A DNA stretch of 64,000 nucleotides from Candidatus Kuenenia stuttgartensis (lineage in GTDB: Bacteria; Planctomycetota; Phycisphaerae; Phycisphaerales; SM1A02). The translations under genes were made by a program, and so were the position numbers. The DNA lies in NCBI GenBank assembly GCA_945902075.1, contig CAMDMA010000001.1, positions 124,001 to 188,000 on the forward strand, written 5' to 3'. Positions 18,031 through 25,671 of this stretch are shown piece after piece. Positions within the stretch are counted from its first letter, which is position 1, and the number at the start of each line of letters is the position of its first letter. A model generated the notes under the pieces. The model had not been told where the DNA came from, ran no database searches, and saw only the letters and a list, made by a program, of their open reading frames with translations.

Positions 18031-18596
18031 CGCTGAATCGTCTCAAGCACCTTGCCGTGCACCGTAAACGGCGCGCTCACCGACTCCCAAAACGCGTCGA
18101 ATGTGCCTCGACCCGCTGTGGCGAATCCGATCGTTCCGAGCCCGAAGATTCTCTCGCGCAAACTCTGCACGACGATGGTGTTTTGGATGCGTACGAGTGG
18201 TGCCTCGTAGAGCGCGGTACGCAAGATGCCGCGCCGCGCGATGACTCGGCGATCCGTCAACACGAAGACATGAGTCACCCAGTCAAGCCACGCCCACGCG
18301 AGACGAACGCTGGCCACGATGATGCCAACTGCGATAGCGCTCGACTCGTTCCATGGACACCAGTTCAAGGTTGCTGCGTAGGCAAGGGTGGTAGCGATCA
18401 CAACACTTGCGGCAAGCGTCCCAAGCGACGAAAGCGGTACATAGAGAATACTTGGCCGCAGCAGAAGGATGACGATTTCGTTCGGTGCGAGCGCGGTCTG
18501 CACCGCGTGTGGCACCGAGAACGACGCAGCCGCTGTCGGCGCAGCAGCAAACATCGTTTGCTTATCGCGCGGATCGCTTGAAGTCGGAATCGTCAT
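18015..18596 (-). CDS. bPH2 (bacterial PH-like) domain membrane protein
   Basis: The 193-residue protein has two membrane helices (about 48-75 and 85-105), then [16 protein letters not shown]...[28 protein letters not shown], the typical core of the bacterial PH-like domain family related to YdbS/YdbT. These proteins are envelope-associated and of poorly known function. The gene overlaps the upstream hpt gene by 35 bp in another frame, so both are probably co-transcribed. Confidence 0.82.
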   Translation of the reverse strand: MTIPTSSDPRDKQTMFAAAPTAAASFSVPHAVQTALAPNEIVILLLRPSILYVPLSSLGTLAASVVIATTLAYAATLNWCPWNESSAIAVGIIVASVRLAWAWLDWVTHVFVLTDRRVIARRGILRTALYEAPLVRIQNTIVVQSLRERIFGLGTIGFATAGRGTFDAFWESVSAPFTVHGKVLETIQRYGRK

Positions 18597-19239
18597 CGCA
18601 AACTCCCATCGCGCTCAACGAACGCGCCTCGTGTCGCAGTGTCCCGACATAGGGAAGGTTTCGATAGAGATCGTCGTAATCGAGTCCGTATCCAACCACG
18701 AACTCATCATCAATATCAAAACCGACGTATTCACACGGAGTGGACATCGCAGGCGCAATGCGCTTTCGAAGAAGTACGCACGCGCGCACACTCGTTGCGC
18801 CACGCGCTTCGAACTCTGCGCGAAGCAGCCGCAGCGTCCCGCCTGAATCGAGAATGTCATCGACAATCAGAACGTGGTGTGCCTCAAGGTGTTTGGGAAG
18901 CGTGCCCACAATCGAGCTTCCGCGCGACGCTGTCGCGGTGCCACCATAACTTGACACAGTCGCGAGTTGAATGCGCATACGCCGCTGGGGAAGCGCGCGC
19001 ACGAGATCCGCTGCGAATAGCAAACCCCCTGTCATGATCGGGACAACCGTCAGTCGGCCATCAGCGTGGGAATAGTCATCGCCGATCGTCTGAGCGAGCG
19101 CACGCACGCGACTCGCGATCGCAGCGCGAGGGACGACGATGCGGTCAATGTCCTCATGAAGTCGGTCGTCATGCGATACATCATTGGTCGCAGGATCTAC
19201 GCCCGAGCTTCCGGCACCATTTGATTCACTGCGCATCAT
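18562..19239 (-). CDS. hpt: Hypoxanthine phosphoribosyltransferase
   Basis: The PRPP-binding signature VLIVDDILDSGGT, the VPIMTGGLLFAADLVRAL loop and the C-terminal YVGFDIDDEFVVGYGLDYDD...RNLPYVG identify the HPRT family, which salvages hypoxanthine and guanine. At 225 residues it has a non-conserved, polar 30-residue N-terminal extension and a short tail. Its ATG overlaps the gatB stop (ATGA), giving a gatB-hpt-bPH2 unit. Confidence 0.92.
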   Translation of the reverse strand: MMRSESNGAGSSGVDPATNDVSHDDRLHEDIDRIVVPRAAIASRVRALAQTIGDDYSHADGRLTVVPIMTGGLLFAADLVRALPQRRMRIQLATVSSYGGTATASRGSSIVGTLPKHLEAHHVLIVDDILDSGGTLRLLRAEFEARGATSVRACVLLRKRIAPAMSTPCEYVGFDIDDEFVVGYGLDYDDLYRNLPYVGTLRHEARSLSAMGVCDDDSDFKRSAR

Positions 19240-20780
19240 TGTCCGAGCCTCGACTTCAGCGCGTCATTGACATCCTTTGCGTCGGCCTTGCCGCCCGAGA
19301 GCCGCATCACCGCGCCAACGAGCCGACCGATCGCCGACATCTTGCCCGCACGCACATCATCCGCTGCCTGCGCATTCGCGGCGATCGCGGCATCGACCCA
19401 CTCAAGGAGTTTGCCTTCATCGCGCACGACGACGAGGCCGCCGCGCTCCGCCACCGCGAGCGCTGGCTCTTTCGTCTCACATAACAACCCGAAGAGCGTG
19501 TCCGCGGCCTGTGGCCCGATCGTCCCCTGCTCGCGCAGTCCAAGCACCGATGCGACTTGTGCGGCATCGATGCCCAAATCATGCACGGCGACACCGCGCT
19601 CGTTCGCGCGCTTCGCGCCTGCGTTCAGTACGATTTTTCCTGCGGCGTATCCCGCGCTCTTCTCCTCTTTGAACACACCGAGCGCGAGCGTCGCTGCAAC
19701 GCACGCTTCGTAGTAGAAACAGGTATCACGATCGTCGACAAGGTTGCGCGCATCGATATCGCTCAACCCATACACATCGCGGTAGCGCGCACGACGAGCA
19801 AGCGGTGGCTCAGGAAGCGTTGCCGCGATGCGCGCAATCCACGCATCATCGGTCTCAACTGGCACGAGATCGGGCTCCGGAAAGTAGCGGTAATCGTGGG
19901 CGTCTTCTTTCTCGCGCTGCAAGAGCGTCTTGAGCGCAACATCATCCCAACCGCGCGTCGACTTCATGCCGCGACCCATCGTGCGTCCCGTCTCGCGCCA
20001 TTCCTCGATCTGTCGCGTCGACTCGTATTCAATCGCGCCACGCAGCGCACGGAAACTGTTGAGGTTTTTCACCTCAACAATCGGTGTCTTCACGATTGAA
20101 CCATCCGCGAGGACGAGTTCTAGGTTGATGTTGGGCTCAAACCGCATGTGGCCCTTCTGCATGATTCCCTCAGTGACGCCAAGGAAGCGACAGATATTGC
20201 GAAGCTCTTGCGCGAAGGTCACAACATCATCGACGTGATCGAAGTCCGGCGCGGTAACCACTTCAAGGAGCGGTGTACCAGCGCGATTCAGGTCGACAAG
20301 CGAACCGGCGTACGCACGACCACCGGGAAGTTCGTGACCAAGCTTTCCCGTGTCCTCTTCGAGATGCGCGCGGATGATGCCGATCGCGCGCGTCGCGCCA
20401 TCATGACCGGGGATCTCGACGCGCCCATCGTGACAAAGCGGCAGGTCGTACTGTGAGATCTGGTATCCCTTGGGGAGGTCAGGGTAGTAGTAATTTTTAC
20501 GATCCCACTTCGAGTGCCGCGCAATCGAGCAGCCGAGGGCGAGGCCGACCTTCATCGACATCTCAACCGCAGCGCGATTCATCACCGGCAACGCGCCAGG
20601 CAGCGCGCAGACCACCGGATCAATGAGCGTGTTGGGCGCCTCGTCAAAGTGCGCCGGATGCGCGGCGTTCGGCACGCGGGTGAACATCTTGGTGCGGGTT
20701 GCGAGCTCGATGTGGATTTCGAGCCCAACCTTGAGGGCGGAACGAACGATCTTCACGGTCTTCGGGTCGACGGACTCCAT
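19236..20780 (-). CDS. gatB: Asp-tRNA(Asn)/Glu-tRNA(Gln) amidotransferase subunit B
   Basis: The 514-residue protein has all GatB landmarks: VGLEIHIELATRTKMF at the start, ALPGALPVMN, SKWDRKNYYYPDLPKGYQISQYD, HLEEDTGKL, DLNRAGTPLLEVVT and YRYFPEPDL, then the C-terminal YqeY-like tRNA-binding domain (ending DVNDALKSRLGQ). It transamidates misacylated tRNA together with GatA and GatC, which are not in this window. The ATG at 20780 is supported by a TACCAT box 6 nt upstream; a longer in-frame form would be Arg-rich and run through the divergent gene. Confidence 0.95.
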   Translation of the reverse strand: MESVDPKTVKIVRSALKVGLEIHIELATRTKMFTRVPNAAHPAHFDEAPNTLIDPVVCALPGALPVMNRAAVEMSMKVGLALGCSIARHSKWDRKNYYYPDLPKGYQISQYDLPLCHDGRVEIPGHDGATRAIGIIRAHLEEDTGKLGHELPGGRAYAGSLVDLNRAGTPLLEVVTAPDFDHVDDVVTFAQELRNICRFLGVTEGIMQKGHMRFEPNINLELVLADGSIVKTPIVEVKNLNSFRALRGAIEYESTRQIEEWRETGRTMGRGMKSTRGWDDVALKTLLQREKEDAHDYRYFPEPDLVPVETDDAWIARIAATLPEPPLARRARYRDVYGLSDIDARNLVDDRDTCFYYEACVAATLALGVFKEEKSAGYAAGKIVLNAGAKRANERGVAVHDLGIDAAQVASVLGLREQGTIGPQAADTLFGLLCETKEPALAVAERGGLVVVRDEGKLLEWVDAAIAANAQAADDVRAGKMSAIGRLVGAVMRLSGGKADAKDVNDALKSRLGQ

Positions 20781-20786
20781 GGGCGG

Positions 20787-20792
20787 ATGGTA
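20787..20792 (-). promoter_or_regulatory. -10-like box for leaderless gatB
   Basis: TACCAT on the minus strand is exactly six bases before the gatB ATG. It lies in a 38-bp divergent intergenic region shared with the cyclophilin gene. Confidence 0.45.
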
Positions 20793-20806
20793 ATGGGGAT
20801 TCGCGG

Positions 20807-20812
20807 CATAAT
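20807..20812 (+). promoter_or_regulatory. -10-like box for leaderless cyclophilin gene
   Basis: CATAAT lies exactly six bases before the ATG at 20819, mirroring the gatB box on the other strand. Confidence 0.45.
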
Positions 20813-20818
20813 GCGTGG

Positions 20819-21883
20819 ATGCACGCCACGCTTCTCCTCGCTTCCGCGGCACTCGTCGTCGCGGACCTCGCCCCGAAGGCTCCGTTTGCGCGACCCGATG
20901 GTGCGATTCTCGCAACGCTCTCCGGCGTCGAGGGGTCATGCGAACTCGTGCTTCTCGACCGTGACGCGAAGGAACTCGCGCGCGCGACCGCGACGCCGGG
21001 CGATATCGATCTTGCCGGGATTTTCCCTGCTATACGAGCGGCGGAACGCGCTGTGCGCGTGCAAGCGATCGTGGGCGGCGCACCCGAAGGCGCACCGCTA
21101 CTCGTCGTCCCGCTTGTGTCGCGCGCGACCATTCGTACCACCACCGACACGCGACCCGACGGTAAAACCAGCTTCACGCGCATCATCGGTTGGGGCGACA
21201 CACTGATTGATCCATCGAACACAGCGCACGCGAAACTCGCGACCGCGTGGCCAAAGACTGATCCCACACCGATGTCTGGATTCCGCGTGGAGCGCGATCG
21301 TGATGTGGTCTTCGAGACTACTGCTGGGCGCATCCGATTTGCGATGCGTGTGGATGAAGCACCGAACACCGCGCGCAACTTTGTCGAACTCGCAGCAAGT
21401 GGTTTTTACGATGGGACGATGGTGCACCGCATCGTGCCTGCCGATCGGAATGGCGTACCGTTCGTCATCCAGGGCGGCGACCCCACGGGGACTGGCGATG
21501 GCGGCCCGGGATATGACATCGCGTTAGAACCATCACGCCTCGCCCACGATTTTGGTGTCTTATCGATGGCGCGCAACGACTGGCCCGACAGTGCGGGAAG
21601 TCAGTGGTTCATCGGCCTCTCCCGCGAAGCCACCGCTCGACTTGATGGGCAGTACTGCGCATTCGGACATGCAGTCGAGGGTTCCGAGGCCATCGTGAAG
21701 ATCGCCTCGGGAGAGATCGCTGATCCGGCGACCGGTCGACCGGTGGCTCCGGAGACTGTCACCCGAGCATTTGTGATGGATGCGCCGCCTTGGACTCCCG
21801 GTAAAGGAAGACCCGACGCGCGCGTTACGCGTCCGGCGACGCCTGCCGCGACCAATGGAGTGAAGGACGTCGACGATCGATGA
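20819..21883 (+). CDS. Cyclophilin-type peptidyl-prolyl cis-trans isomerase, exported
   Basis: The last 190 residues are a cyclophilin domain: VFETTAGRIRFAMRVDEAPNTARNFVELAASGFYDG, MVHRIVP, FVIQGGDPTGTGDGGPGY and FGVLSMARNDWPDSAGSQWFI. These include the catalytic-site Arg (HRIV) and Gln. The first about 160 residues form an unrecognised beta-rich domain behind a short hydrophobic N-terminus that may act as a signal sequence. A periplasmic folding role is likely (inference). Its stop overlaps the ATG of the following MFS gene. Confidence 0.9.
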   Translation: MHATLLLASAALVVADLAPKAPFARPDGAILATLSGVEGSCELVLLDRDAKELARATATPGDIDLAGIFPAIRAAERAVRVQAIVGGAPEGAPLLVVPLVSRATIRTTTDTRPDGKTSFTRIIGWGDTLIDPSNTAHAKLATAWPKTDPTPMSGFRVERDRDVVFETTAGRIRFAMRVDEAPNTARNFVELAASGFYDGTMVHRIVPADRNGVPFVIQGGDPTGTGDGGPGYDIALEPSRLAHDFGVLSMARNDWPDSAGSQWFIGLSREATARLDGQYCAFGHAVEGSEAIVKIASGEIADPATGRPVAPETVTRAFVMDAPPWTPGKGRPDARVTRPATPAATNGVKDVDDR

Positions 21884-23181
21884 GCGCTGAGACTGTCACC
21901 AAACCGCGCGGACTGTGGAACCGAGGCTTCGTCTCGTTACTGCTCACGCAATTTTTCGAAGCCGCGAGTGACAACATCGTGAAGGACACGATCGTCTTCG
22001 CAGCCGCCGTCGGTGGTCCGTGGGAATCGATCTTCGGTGAGGGCGGCAGCGGACTTATTGCCATTCTCTTTTCTGCGCCATTCATTCTGCTCTCTGCATT
22101 TGGTGGACGCATCGCAGACCGCTACTCCAAATCACGCATCACCATACTTTTGAAGACGCTCTCGCTCGCAGTCTGCGCACTGTGTGCATTCGAGTTTGCC
22201 CGCGGCTCCGCGTACGGAGCTGTTTCCGGACTTGTTGCCTTCGCGATCGTGAGTTCGTTTTTCGGCCCCGTCAAGTACGGCATGATTGCGGAGCTCGTGG
22301 AGCCAAGACACCTCGCGCGCGCGAACGGCATCGTCAACATGGCGACCAACGTCGCGGTGATCGTCGGCGGCATCGTCGCTGGCATCGCGGTCACGCGTTG
22401 GAAGGCGAGCTTCGTCGACGGTGTACCAACGGGTAGCGCCGCCTGGGATCCTGGCATCGCCATGGCAATCGCAGTAGTCCTCGGTTTCGCAACCTGCCTC
22501 ACGCTGCCCCGGCTTCGACCGCAGAATCCGACACTGCCGGTGGATCTCAACCCGTTCTCAACCTACATCGCGACCTTGCGCGACATGTCGCGCTCGCCAC
22601 TTCTCGCGGTCTGCGGCGCATGGACCTTTTTCTACTTTGTCGCATCCGTGGTCCTCCTGATTCTGCCGGACTACTCGAGTTTTCTCGGGATTCGCGACGA
22701 GGAAACGGCGTGGCTCAAGGCCGCTCTCGGCGTAGCGATCGGCATCGGATGCGTCGTCGCCGCGTACCTCGACACTCCCGCGCGCCGCGTGTGGTTCGTG
22801 CCGCTGGGAGCTTCTGGCCTCGGACTGTCGTTTGTCCTCCTCGGCCTCGCGCCGAACAACTTTTCGATCACGCTGGCACTCCTCGTCCTCACGGGCCTCG
22901 TGGCGGGCTTCTACATCATCCCGCTTCAATCCATGCTCCAAACGCTTGCGCCCGACGACTCACGTGGCCGCGTGCTCGGCACCGCAAATGGACTGAGCTT
23001 CGTGACGGGCCTCCTTGGCGGCGTCCTTTTCTTCGCGCTTCGCGGCGTACTTCACATGCCTTCGAACCGCGTGTTTTTGGTTGTCGGCGCGGCCTGCTTG
23101 GTGATGGCAACCGTGGCGTTTGCGTGGCTCCGTCGCCAACCGAGACTTGCTCAGACAAGCGACCGAAACGCTGTCCGTTGA
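21880..23181 (+). CDS. Major facilitator superfamily transporter (LplT-like)
   Basis: The 433-residue protein has about 12 membrane helices and MFS features such as the loop GGRIADRYSKSR between helices 2 and 3. The N-terminal FVSLLLTQFFEAASDNIVKDTIVF and FFGPVKYGMIAELVEPRHLARANGIVNMATNVAVIVGG resemble the lysophospholipid transporter LplT and its relatives, including those fused to acyltransferases. Substrate remains a guess. The ATG overlaps the preceding cyclophilin stop (ATGA). Confidence 0.85.
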   Translation: MSAETVTKPRGLWNRGFVSLLLTQFFEAASDNIVKDTIVFAAAVGGPWESIFGEGGSGLIAILFSAPFILLSAFGGRIADRYSKSRITILLKTLSLAVCALCAFEFARGSAYGAVSGLVAFAIVSSFFGPVKYGMIAELVEPRHLARANGIVNMATNVAVIVGGIVAGIAVTRWKASFVDGVPTGSAAWDPGIAMAIAVVLGFATCLTLPRLRPQNPTLPVDLNPFSTYIATLRDMSRSPLLAVCGAWTFFYFVASVVLLILPDYSSFLGIRDEETAWLKAALGVAIGIGCVVAAYLDTPARRVWFVPLGASGLGLSFVLLGLAPNNFSITLALLVLTGLVAGFYIIPLQSMLQTLAPDDSRGRVLGTANGLSFVTGLLGGVLFFALRGVLHMPSNRVFLVVGAACLVMATVAFAWLRRQPRLAQTSDRNAVR

Positions 23182-23377
23182 AGCACAAACCCGCGAGACA
23201 ATGGCCGCCTTCCCGCACCGAAAGATCGAACGATTGCCAGTTTTGAACAGAATGCCCTTGCGCCCACCCCAGGTTCGGCCGAAAGTTGCGTAGAAGGATG
23301 GGTGAAGGGAGGGTGCGAAGCGCGACCCGCGCAGCGTCACTCTGCCGCCGCACACGAGAGTTTCATCGAGTTTCCTT

Positions 23378-24214
23378 ATGCCGCGACCGAACCTCATTCC
23401 AACCGCTCAGCCATCCGCCACGGTGCTCGCCGCCGCTTTGCTCGCCGCCGCGTTGTGTGGTTCCGTTGCGTTTGGACAGGCAACGCCTCCGCGCGTCCCG
23501 AGTTCGGTGCCGAGCGCAGTTCCAAGCCGCGCACCGGCGCCGAAACCAACACCGAAACCCACAGAAGACGAGCCTGCCGACCCTACCGCGCCCGCTCCAG
23601 ATTCTGTTCCCGGCAAGCAGGAGCCCAGCGACCCCATCACTCCTGAGCGCGAGGCCGACCCACAAAGCGTCCCTGGTCGACGCCCCGGTGGCGAGCCTGT
23701 CCAGCAGCCAGAGCGTCTCAATCCTGGCGTGACTCCGGGAATGAGTCCGGCCCGCCGCGCTCCCGGCGAGCCGATTGCGCCGCCGAAACCGCCAGGATTT
23801 GGTACAGCGCCTGGTAAGAAAGAGCCAAACGAACCTATTGCGCCCCCAAAGCCGCCAGGATTTGGGACCGCTCCGGGCAAGAAAGAGCCAAGCCGACCCG
23901 TTGCGCCTCCCAAGCCGCCCGGGTTTGGACAGAACCCAGGGCGAAAGGATCCCGGTCGGCCGATCGCCCCGCCGAAGCCGCCAGGATTTGGCCGCCCCGG
24001 CGGCACGCCGTCTGGATCACCGGGCGGTACGCCGTTGGCCGTTCCTCCATCCCGTGCTCCTTCGGTCGCGCCTTCAAATCCGCCAACGACCGTCCCCCCT
24101 GCGGCACGCCCGACCGCACCCGCGAAGCCAACGAACCCAATCACGCCGCCTCCTCTGAAGCCAGTGAAGCCAACCTTCCCAGCAACGCCCACGCGTCCGC
24201 CCCTCTTCCGCTGA
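23378..24214 (+). CDS. Proline-rich repeat exported protein
   Basis: This 278-residue protein of unknown function has a signal peptide (TVLAAALLAAALCGSVAFGQA, cleaved near residue 33) and a mature part that is almost wholly Pro/Gly/Ala/Lys/Arg. Four tandem 21-residue units with the core APPKPPGFG occupy residues about 131-208. No folded domain is apparent. Extended Pro-rich proteins of this kind may span the cell wall or act as linkers (inference). The gene lies in a region of exported, low-complexity proteins. Confidence 0.75.
   Translation: MPRPNLIPTAQPSATVLAAALLAAALCGSVAFGQATPPRVPSSVPSAVPSRAPAPKPTPKPTEDEPADPTAPAPDSVPGKQEPSDPITPEREADPQSVPGRRPGGEPVQQPERLNPGVTPGMSPARRAPGEPIAPPKPPGFGTAPGKKEPNEPIAPPKPPGFGTAPGKKEPSRPVAPPKPPGFGQNPGRKDPGRPIAPPKPPGFGRPGGTPSGSPGGTPLAVPPSRAPSVAPSNPPTTVPPAARPTAPAKPTNPITPPPLKPVKPTFPATPTRPPLFR
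23768..24001 (+). repeat. Tandem 63-bp coding repeats (APPKPPGFG units)
   Basis: Four imperfect copies begin near 23768, 23831, 23894 and 23957, in phase with the reading frame. Differences are mostly at third positions plus a few substitutions, so the array is not recently expanded. Confidence 0.85.
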
Positions 24215-24356
24215 GTTCGCCGAGGTGCAAGAGCACATGATGACCTCGCTGGGAAGCGTCGGGCGCTGAACCTTCAGACGATCGTTCATTGATGCAGTAG
24301 ATCCGGAATCTGAGCCCACCTCAGCAAGAGGCAAACCCATCACGGTCTGAACAACA
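24215..24356. other. Intergenic stretch between proline-rich gene and tRNA region
   Basis: No gene or clear signal is visible. It leads into the hairpin and tRNA-derived sequence at 24357-24556. Confidence 0.5.
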
Positions 24357-24378
24357 ACGCCCCCACAGAAGGGGGCGT
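24357..24378 (-). terminator. Stem-loop, possible terminator beyond the tRNA-Cys region
   Basis: ACGCCCCC and GGGGGCGT form a perfect 8-bp stem with a 6-nt loop. In the minus direction it is followed by TTGTTGTT, a weak T-rich tract. Confidence 0.4.
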
Positions 24379-24387
24379 CGTCGGAAA

Positions 24388-24443
24388 GGTCGCGGTGGGA
24401 TTTGAACCCCGCGAGCGAAGCGAGCCTCAATCCCACCGCGGCC
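24388..24443. repeat. Inverted repeat derived from the 3' end of tRNA-Cys
   Basis: The left arm at 24388-24402 (ggtcgcggtgggatt) copies the acceptor and T-arm 3' sequence of the tRNA-Cys gene 95 bp away. The right arm at 24429-24443 is its reverse complement with one mismatch. The left arm extends into a T-loop-like TTGAACCCC. No complete tRNA can be folded here, so it is a tRNA-derived relic or hairpin, not a functional gene. Confidence 0.75.
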
Positions 24444-24450
24444 GAACGCA

Positions 24451-24476
24451 AACGCCCTGCCGCGAGGCAGGGCGTT
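24451..24476 (-). terminator. Strong hairpin downstream of tRNA-Cys
   Basis: AACGCCCTGCC and GGCAGGGCGTT form a perfect 11-bp stem closed by a 4-base loop, 6 nt beyond the tRNA 3' end on the minus strand. It is followed by TTTGCGTT on that strand. It is the probable tRNA terminator or 3'-processing hairpin. Confidence 0.55.
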
Positions 24477-24482
24477 GGAGAA

Positions 24483-24556
24483 AGGTCGCGGTGGGATTCG
24501 AACCCACGAATCACGGATTTGCAATCCGTTCCCTTAGACCACTTGGGTACGCGACC
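24483..24556 (-). tRNA. tRNA-Cys (anticodon GCA)
   Basis: On the minus strand the 74-nt sequence folds into a cloverleaf: a 7-bp acceptor stem GGTCGCG/CGCGACC, anticodon stem ACGGA/TCCGT enclosing loop TTGCAAA with anticodon GCA, and a T-arm GTGGG-TTCGAAT-CCCAC. The discriminator base is U, as expected for tRNA-Cys. CCA is not encoded. It stands alone, with no other tRNA in the window. Confidence 0.95.
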
Positions 24557-24706
24557 GGGCTGTCCATCTTCGCACCAATCCCGCTTCGCGTCAAACCAAA
24601 GACACGAGAACGCAGGTCGATTGGCCGGAACGCGCGGAATCTCTCGCTCCATCGATTCATGACTTGCCCTCTCGCGTGTGAACAACGAAACTGCCGAGAG
24701 AGCAAC

Positions 24707-25654
24707 ATGGCCCTACCACTTCAGATTCGCGCCGCCACCGTCCTCACCGCCCAGGTTTTTGCAGGCACGGTTGTTTCGGTCACCTGCTTGGCGTCGACCT
24801 CTGCCGCGCAGACGGGCACAACTGCCGCGGCGACCTCGCAGCCTGTCACCGACCTCGGCGGTTATCGCCTTCCGCTCCTCCGCGAGGGGAGCATCATCGC
24901 GCGCGTGGAGGGTGATCTCGCGCAAGACCCCGACGAGAAGTTGTGGCTCTTCCGGCCAACGAAGCCGGAGGCGGGAGGACTTCGCCGTGAGTTTGTGCTT
25001 ATGCCGTCGCCAACATTCGAAGACATGCTGCAGACAGTGCGCGTCTCAGCTGTTCCCGTTGAGTTTGAACTGACCGGCCGCGTCTTCATCTACCGAGGCC
25101 GAAATTTTCTACTGCCTGAACTCGCTACGCCAATCGTCCGCTTCGACACTCGGCCCGGGGAAACGCCAAAGTTGACCGACGGTTCCAAGGTTGCGCCGAG
25201 TGGTGAGGCGAAATTTGTCGCGCCGCCGTCAACGGGTGCCGATGCGGACGACGCTGCGGTTGAGGAGATTGAACGCCGCCTCGAAGAGCGCATCGGCCGC
25301 GTACCAAGCCGGCGCGTGCCAGATCAAACAACAATTGCTCCACCCAAAGTTGTAGAGACACCGCCGATCGCGTCAGGCACGCGTTTCACACTTCGACGTG
25401 GTCGGCTCCTGCGCGATCCACAAGCGGGTTCGTGGCGATTTGTTCCGGAGCAAATGAGCGGTGGCAGCAGCGGTGATTCCTCGCTTGAAATCTTGCCTTG
25501 CCTGCTCCTTGAGCAACTTGAAATTGCGGCCCGTGAGAGCGACTCGCCGCCGGTGGTTCTGCTGTCGGGCGTCGTACTCGGCTTCGAAGGAAAGAGCTTC
25601 TTGCTGCCATCGACTTTCCGCCGCGCGCGCGAAGGTCGCGGACTTGGCGGATGA
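24707..25654 (+). CDS. Exported protein with two homologous unknown domains
   Basis: This 315-residue protein has a signal peptide (ATVLTAQVFAGTVVSVTCLASTSAAQ) and two related about 85-residue halves. Each half has the same plan: a LLREGSII or LRRGRLL start, a charged D/P segment, WLFRPT or WRFVPEQ, a middle with FEDMLQTV or EILPCLLLEQLE, and an end FELTGRVFIYRGRNFLLP or VLLSGVVLGFEGKSFLLP. An acidic, low-complexity linker joins them. I do not recognise the family. The ATG at 24707 has GAGAG upstream; an in-frame ATG further up would begin inside the tRNA-derived repeat. It converges with the next gene, 17 bp away. Confidence 0.7.
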   Translation: MALPLQIRAATVLTAQVFAGTVVSVTCLASTSAAQTGTTAAATSQPVTDLGGYRLPLLREGSIIARVEGDLAQDPDEKLWLFRPTKPEAGGLRREFVLMPSPTFEDMLQTVRVSAVPVEFELTGRVFIYRGRNFLLPELATPIVRFDTRPGETPKLTDGSKVAPSGEAKFVAPPSTGADADDAAVEEIERRLEERIGRVPSRRVPDQTTIAPPKVVETPPIASGTRFTLRRGRLLRDPQAGSWRFVPEQMSGGSSGDSSLEILPCLLLEQLEIAARESDSPPVVLLSGVVLGFEGKSFLLPSTFRRAREGRGLGG

Positions 25655-25671
25655 CGTCGATGGTCGCGCGA

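Noticed and set aside
24388-24443. A second tRNA gene next to tRNA-Cys
   Set aside because: Only the 3' acceptor/T-arm sequence is present; there is no anticodon arm or D-arm, and the other half is an inverted copy.
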